From: Cercis canadensis
Lineage: Eukaryota; Streptophyta; Magnoliopsida; Fabales; Fabaceae
Direction: 5' to 3'
Assembly (NCBI GenBank): GCA_003255065.1
Contig: QAOA01005271.1
Span: 1,358,869 to 1,422,868 of the forward strand
DNA length: 64,000 nt
Below are positions 59,969-64,000 of this stretch, one piece after another. The translations under genes were made by a program, and so were the position numbers. How positions within the stretch are numbered: the first letter of the stretch is position 1; the number at the start of each line of letters is the position of its first letter. A model generated the notes under the pieces. The model saw only the letters and a list, made by a program, of their open reading frames with translations. It ran no database searches and was not told the DNA's origin.

Positions 59969-60267
59969 GTCAAAAAGCGTCGGAATAATTTCGGATCCTA
60001 TTAGAATTCAGTTGCAATATCCCTTCCATTGGGCACATATATTATATCTTTTTGCAGGAAGATGGGTATAATAAAAAATTTAGAAGTTGAATAATCTGCT
60101 CTTCTGTTAGTTTCCAATTATAAATAAGCCAGTAAATCTAATATTGGTAAGACTTTTGAAATTAGAGTGACTAGTATTTATATTCAATCATTTACAGAGT
60201 TTTTTTCATCTCAAATTTATATGAAAACAAGGTGAAGATAAAATAGTCATTTTTTAGATATTTTTTT

Positions 60268-60772
60268 GTTTAAATATATTGGTAAGTCTTTATATTTTAG
60301 ACGAATTTTAAATTAGGTCTCTATATATATTTTTTTTTCTTTTGAGATCCTTATAGTTTTAATTTTTTTTTTAATTAGATCCCTGTCATCATACTCGGTT
60401 ATAAATTCATCAATTTAGTGTTGACATGGTAAACAACTTGTCTATGTGTCAATAAAAGAAACTGACGTAGCATCAAAATGGCACAAAAATGGCCACCTCA
60501 TCAACTTTTTTATGTACTTTTTTTAGCTAAAATTTGATGAGATGACAATTTTTGTACTACTTTAACACCATGTTAACTTCTTTTATTGCCACATATAAAA
60601 GTCATTTACTATGTTAGCACTAAACTGATGAAATTATAGTCAAGGGTCATAGCAAGGACCCAATTAAAAAAAATTCAAACTATAAAGACACCAAAAGAGG
60701 AAAAAAAAAAAAAACTATAGGGACCTGATTCAAAATTCATCTAAATTATAGGGATCTACAATACATTTAAAC
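60268..60772. mobile_element. 505-bp foldback element, nearly palindromic
   Basis: The left end GTTTAAATATATTGGTAAG is mirrored by the right end, whose reverse complement begins GTTTAAATGTATTGTAGAT. The two arms stay alignable for almost the full half-length of about 240 bases, including TAAATTAGGTCTCTATA and AAATCAGGTCCCTATA-like words and a central CATCAACTTTTTTATGTAC / GTACATAAAAAAGTTGATG pair. T-runs flank both ends. No coding capacity. A transcript would fold into one long hairpin. Confidence 0.85.
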
Positions 60773-62084
60773 TTTTTTTTTTTAATTTTACTTTTCTTTC
60801 ACACATAAAAAACACAAGAGAGATGAGATCATTTATCATTTTTTACTTTTACTCTTCTTTAAATGTTAATATTTTTATTTATTTAATTATCATTTATTTA
60901 TAATGAAGGTTTGACTAACTTTTAGTGCATTCATCATATTTCTATATAGAATAATTGAGCACTCATTATTTCATTGTGAAAGCTTCATATTAAAATCTCA
61001 ATGGAAGTTGGTTGTGGGATGAAATTTTGTGAAAAAATAAGTTATCCCAATATATATCTTATAGTGGACAAAAAAAAAATTTGCCATGAATTATATATTA
61101 AATACAATTAATAAATTAATAGAATTTAGTAATAAGAGATTTAAGTAACTGAAAATCTCCAATTCCAATCCATGCTCCATCATCTAAAGAAAAGTATAAT
61201 ATGTTGAAACAAGAATATACGCATGGAAGGTATGGACCTTCCCATAATACCTAGTTGTTGGATAGCATGCACTGCCTAATTACCAAGTCGGAGTCAGTGA
61301 GAAACATGTAGTCAGTGTTTGGATAGCCCCAATTAGCTAAGCGTTTTATGTCATATTCAAATAAAAGAAAGTAGGGTCTTGGCCAAAGGAGAAGAAAAAC
61401 AAAAAAGCAAATAAAGCCTTGGGTGGAATAGTTATAAGAGTAAGTGACATGGTCTGAAATTTGATGTGTAATCAACAATAGGAGGTTAAAAGGTAACCTC
61501 ACGACCAAATTCAAAGACAAATTTAGATATTAATTTACTTTAACAAGATACATACATGGATGTCTACACTTAACATCATTATATCCACAAACAATTCTGG
61601 TTGGAATTCTTCAAAAGTGCTTGAAATTCATTGTGCTATAATTAATGGTCCTTGCTTACATTTGGTGGGACAAACTATGTGTTGACTTCTACATGCACTC
61701 ATGTGAAGGCATCTGTAAAGAAGAAGAGTTTCAAGGCCTATACTCTGCAACTTACATTATCCATTGCCTGGGTGGGAGATATTGGAGTAAACTGTATCAC
61801 CACTTTCAGTTTATGGATTCCATGACGGAAAAAAAGTACAGTTTCAAAAATAGCATTCTTACATGAAATTCTACAAATCATTCATGGACTCTGTGGATCC
61901 TTTCTTTCTGCATCTTGCACCTGTTCTTGAGTAATGCTTCAAGAAATATGTAACAACTTGCACTCAGATATATATAGCTTGAGTATTTGTTAAACAGAAA
62001 TTGAAACAGTTTACCTATGGATATTGAAACTTCAAAGTACGTCTAAACAAAAGAAAAATATGCAAGAAAGTGAGAGGGAGGGAG

Positions 62085-62177
62085 GAGGTGGTGACAGTAA
62101 AGAGTGAGCACACAGAGCTTTTAGCATGAAAGGCCATGCAAGGAAAGAGCCATGTGCTCACTCTCTTCTGTCACCTC
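62085..62177 (-). ncRNA. MIR156: MIR156 precursor hairpin
   Basis: Read on the minus strand, the 5' arm contains TGACAGAAGAGAGTGAGCAC (62173-62154), identical to the conserved miR156 20-mer. The 3' arm (62111-62092) reads GTGCTCACTCTTTACTGTCA and pairs along the whole mature sequence with one A-A mismatch (position 7) and one G-U pair (position 9). The stem goes on through ACATGGCTCTTTCC and its partner and closes GCATG-6-base loop-CATGC, as in known MIR156 precursors. The base GAGGTGACAG pairs with CTGTCACCACCTC with a 3-base bulge. miR156 is loaded into AGO1 and represses SPL transcription factors, which sets the juvenile-to-adult change. No SPL gene is in the window. Expression cannot be seen here. 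Confidence 0.93.
62154..62173 (-). ncRNA. MIR156: Mature miR156 (5p arm)
   Basis: Exact 20-base match to the miR156a-f type sequence, with U at the 5' end after transcription, as AGO1 prefers. On the opposite strand the other arm gives a two-base variant, which shows that the minus strand is the sense strand. Confidence 0.92.
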
Positions 62178-63931
62178 CATTTACAAACCTATATAGAAGT
62201 TACTACTGCAATTCCTTGTTTTTAGCCAAAAAACTGAAGCAGAGCCTTTTCAGTATACTTGGATTATCTACAGCCTTGTTGGTGCAGATTTTGAGGTTCA
62301 TTGAGCTCTATATATAGGAGAGGTTAAGGAACAAGGTTTCTACCTTTCATTATGGAGGAATATTTGTGACACGAAACCTGTATAGGATGAAAACTAAGGA
62401 CAATAAATGGGTGATGCAAATAAATTCTCTTTCATTACATTTTATTGGTTCTTTTTTGCCAAACTATATATAGACCAGTCATTGGAAAGGAAGATATGGG
62501 GTTTTAATAGTGTCACGAAGCTTAAATGGTGTTATCATTACTGCAATCAAGTGGGTGTGCGCACCAGTCAACTCTGGTAACCAATCATCTAGTTAGCCAG
62601 CAGAGGAAACAAAAATTGGGATATACTCTTTTTGTGAGTTAGGACATCTTGTGATTTATAACACGTTTGATACAAGAACTAGCTCCGAGTTAATATTTTT
62701 TTATAGCATCTGTAGACCTATTTTGAGACAACTCAAAAGGTTTATATTCTTAAAGTTGAATTCATGATTTAATTAATTATCCATTCTTAGAAGATAATGA
62801 GCATCTAGGTGACCGTTGAATCACAAAATTAACATTTTCTGCGATTGAGACTTGAGGGATGGTGGATTAACTTGACCCTATATGTTTCTAACATATATAG
62901 GGTTAATATTATTGGCTTTGCATCATATGGCTGTCCTTGTTAATTAATTAAATAATTACATGATAAAGAAGGAGATAGTTGAGTATAATGAAATTCTTCT
63001 CCTTCATGCACTGATTGAGCCAATTAAGCTTTAGAAAATCTAAAAGACAACATAGTAAGAAAAAATTGTCTTCTTGTGCACATACAAAGATCTATATTGG
63101 CAGAATGTAGCATAAAGTATATATGCTTTTGTCAATTAAACAAAGGGCAAGGATCATTGAATGTGCCTAAGGAAACCAATACAAAAAGGACTAGTAGAAG
63201 GGTTAAAACAAGTGTCAGGCTTGTGAGGTGTTCTGTTGAGTGCTGATAGGAATATATTGTATATGATGCTAAGGGAGCAATCTTATTTGTTGAACAAAAG
63301 GTCTAAAGCAATGATTTGAGTGTTCCAAGAATCATTGATAATTCCTCAAACCAAAAGCTAGAAATTAAAAATTGCCATTATTGCGGGGTTATGGATGGAG
63401 CTGTCAGCTAATTATTCTGTTGTGATTATGTTATTCAGTGTAGAATAGCGTTCAAACCATGACATGATACATTGAGGGAATTATAGATAGGTTTAAGATG
63501 TCTCATTGGGTTAGGGATAGTTCATTGTCTGCAGGAAGTGCCTAATTACTTAGGCTCATCTTTTTGTCACCCCTATTCCAAGCATGCCTCAACAAGATTC
63601 CAATTTTTCTCTTTCTGGTTTCTTTATACTAGACTTGAACATCATCAGCAGGATATGGAATGTCAAATGGCCATCCTTTCTTAGAAGTGAGCAGGTGTCT
63701 CAGAAGAGCATTATCTTGTTGCTTGGGGAAAGGCTTTGCAAAGCAAGCTATACCATTGCACTTGAAAGAGAGTTTCTTAATAAACTACTGCTGCAGTTCT
63801 CTTATGCTGCTTTGCTGACTGTATTTACTTTTTACTTTATTAACTAGCAACTTGAAGTTCAGATTCAGCAACTATTTTGATATAAATCAAGAGGAATAAT
63901 AATAACATAGCCAGATATTAATACCCGTTAC
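62178..63931. other. MIR156 upstream region
   Basis: Expected to carry the MIR156 promoter (minus strand). AT-rich, with no coding exon recognised. An 87-codon plus-strand frame at 63584-63847 has no known family. Confidence 0.45.
62308..62317 (-). promoter_or_regulatory. Candidate TATA box of MIR156
   Basis: CTATATATAG lies 131 bases upstream of the hairpin on the minus strand. A start site near 62280 would leave a leader of about 100 bases. The same 10-base palindrome occurs again at 62464-62473, a second possible core promoter. Confidence 0.45.
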
Positions 63932-64000
63932 TGCTTTACATTTCTATTGGTATCAGTGGCACCACTATCACTATCTTCCACCAAAGACGGAATCCAAGTT
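63932..64000 (-). CDS. Possible partial exon running off the window edge
   Basis: On the minus strand, one frame is open from the edge and reads WIPSLVEDSDSGATDTNRNV before a donor-like GTAAAGCA/gtaacggg. The peptide looks like real coding sequence (Asp/Ser-rich, no bias to A/T codons), but it is short and unrecognised. Other frames are closed. Treat as tentative. Confidence 0.3.

Larger units (their letters stand above)
59238..62084. other. Intergenic region upstream of the USP-kinase-U-box gene
   Basis: 59238-59460 is the likely promoter and leader of the minus-strand kinase gene. The rest is AT-rich and carries an N-scar, a 505-bp foldback element and, to the right, the probable 3' part of the MIR156 primary transcript. 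No coding exon is supported; a 73-codon frame at 61645-61866 has no recognisable family. Confidence 0.45.

Noticed and set aside
62092..62111. A miR156-like sequence on the plus strand (TGACAGTAAAGAGTGAGCAC)
   Set aside because: It differs from miR156 at two positions, while the minus strand of the opposite arm matches exactly; the loop order also fits the minus strand. The plus-strand reading is the star arm seen from the wrong side.

Overview
This is nuclear DNA of a eudicot plant. Every protein gene is split by GT-AG introns or matches a plant-only family, the intergenic DNA is AT-rich, and the families (clade-A PP2C, group-A MAPKK, plant NDR kinase, USP-kinase-U-box protein, MIR156) are land-plant ones. 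I cannot name the species. All gene models were joined by hand from reading frames and splice sites; exon lengths sum to intact frames in each complete gene.

Layout, left to right: 1-1154, the last two coding exons (+) of an unrecognised gene, shown twice because of an assembly scar; 3222-6976, a MAP kinase kinase of the MKK2 type (+, 8 exons); 8187-10834, a clade-A protein phosphatase 2C of the HAB1 type (-, 4 coding exons plus a likely 5' UTR exon); 17029-26114, a 1311-residue nuclear-looking protein of unknown function (-, 14 coding exons, with a 5' UTR exon 2.3 kb upstream); 32552-42461, an NDR-type AGC kinase (-, 13 exons); 44141-45697, a single-exon domesticated PIF/Harbinger nuclease relative (-); 51472-53190, a plastid-type glyoxalase I/VOC protein (+, 5 exons); 54104-59237, a USP-kinase-U-box receptor-like cytoplasmic kinase (-, 9 exons); 62085-62177, a MIR156 hairpin (-) that encodes no protein; 63932-64000, a possible edge exon (-).

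The genes are separately promoted plant genes, not an operon. Several act in signalling: MKK2 (stress MAPK cascade), HAB1-type PP2C (abscisic acid co-receptor), NDR (MOB-activated growth kinase) and a putative E3 ligase/kinase. From memory, the order HARBI1-like / unknown protein / MKK2 matches Arabidopsis At4g29780-At4g29790-At4g29810, and the unknown protein next to an NDR kinase matches At2g19390-At2g19400, so this looks like an ancestral block that Arabidopsis split between duplicated segments.

The non-coding DNA holds three long-inverted-repeat foldback elements (one inside an MKK2 intron), two SINE-like insertions with target-site duplications, a diverged 0.7 kb local duplication, and 13 isolated single-N positions. 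At the clear cases the N is flanked by near-identical direct repeats; these look like unmerged contig overlaps, not biology. The most useful non-obvious find is the MIR156 locus near the right end. I found no wholly new system.
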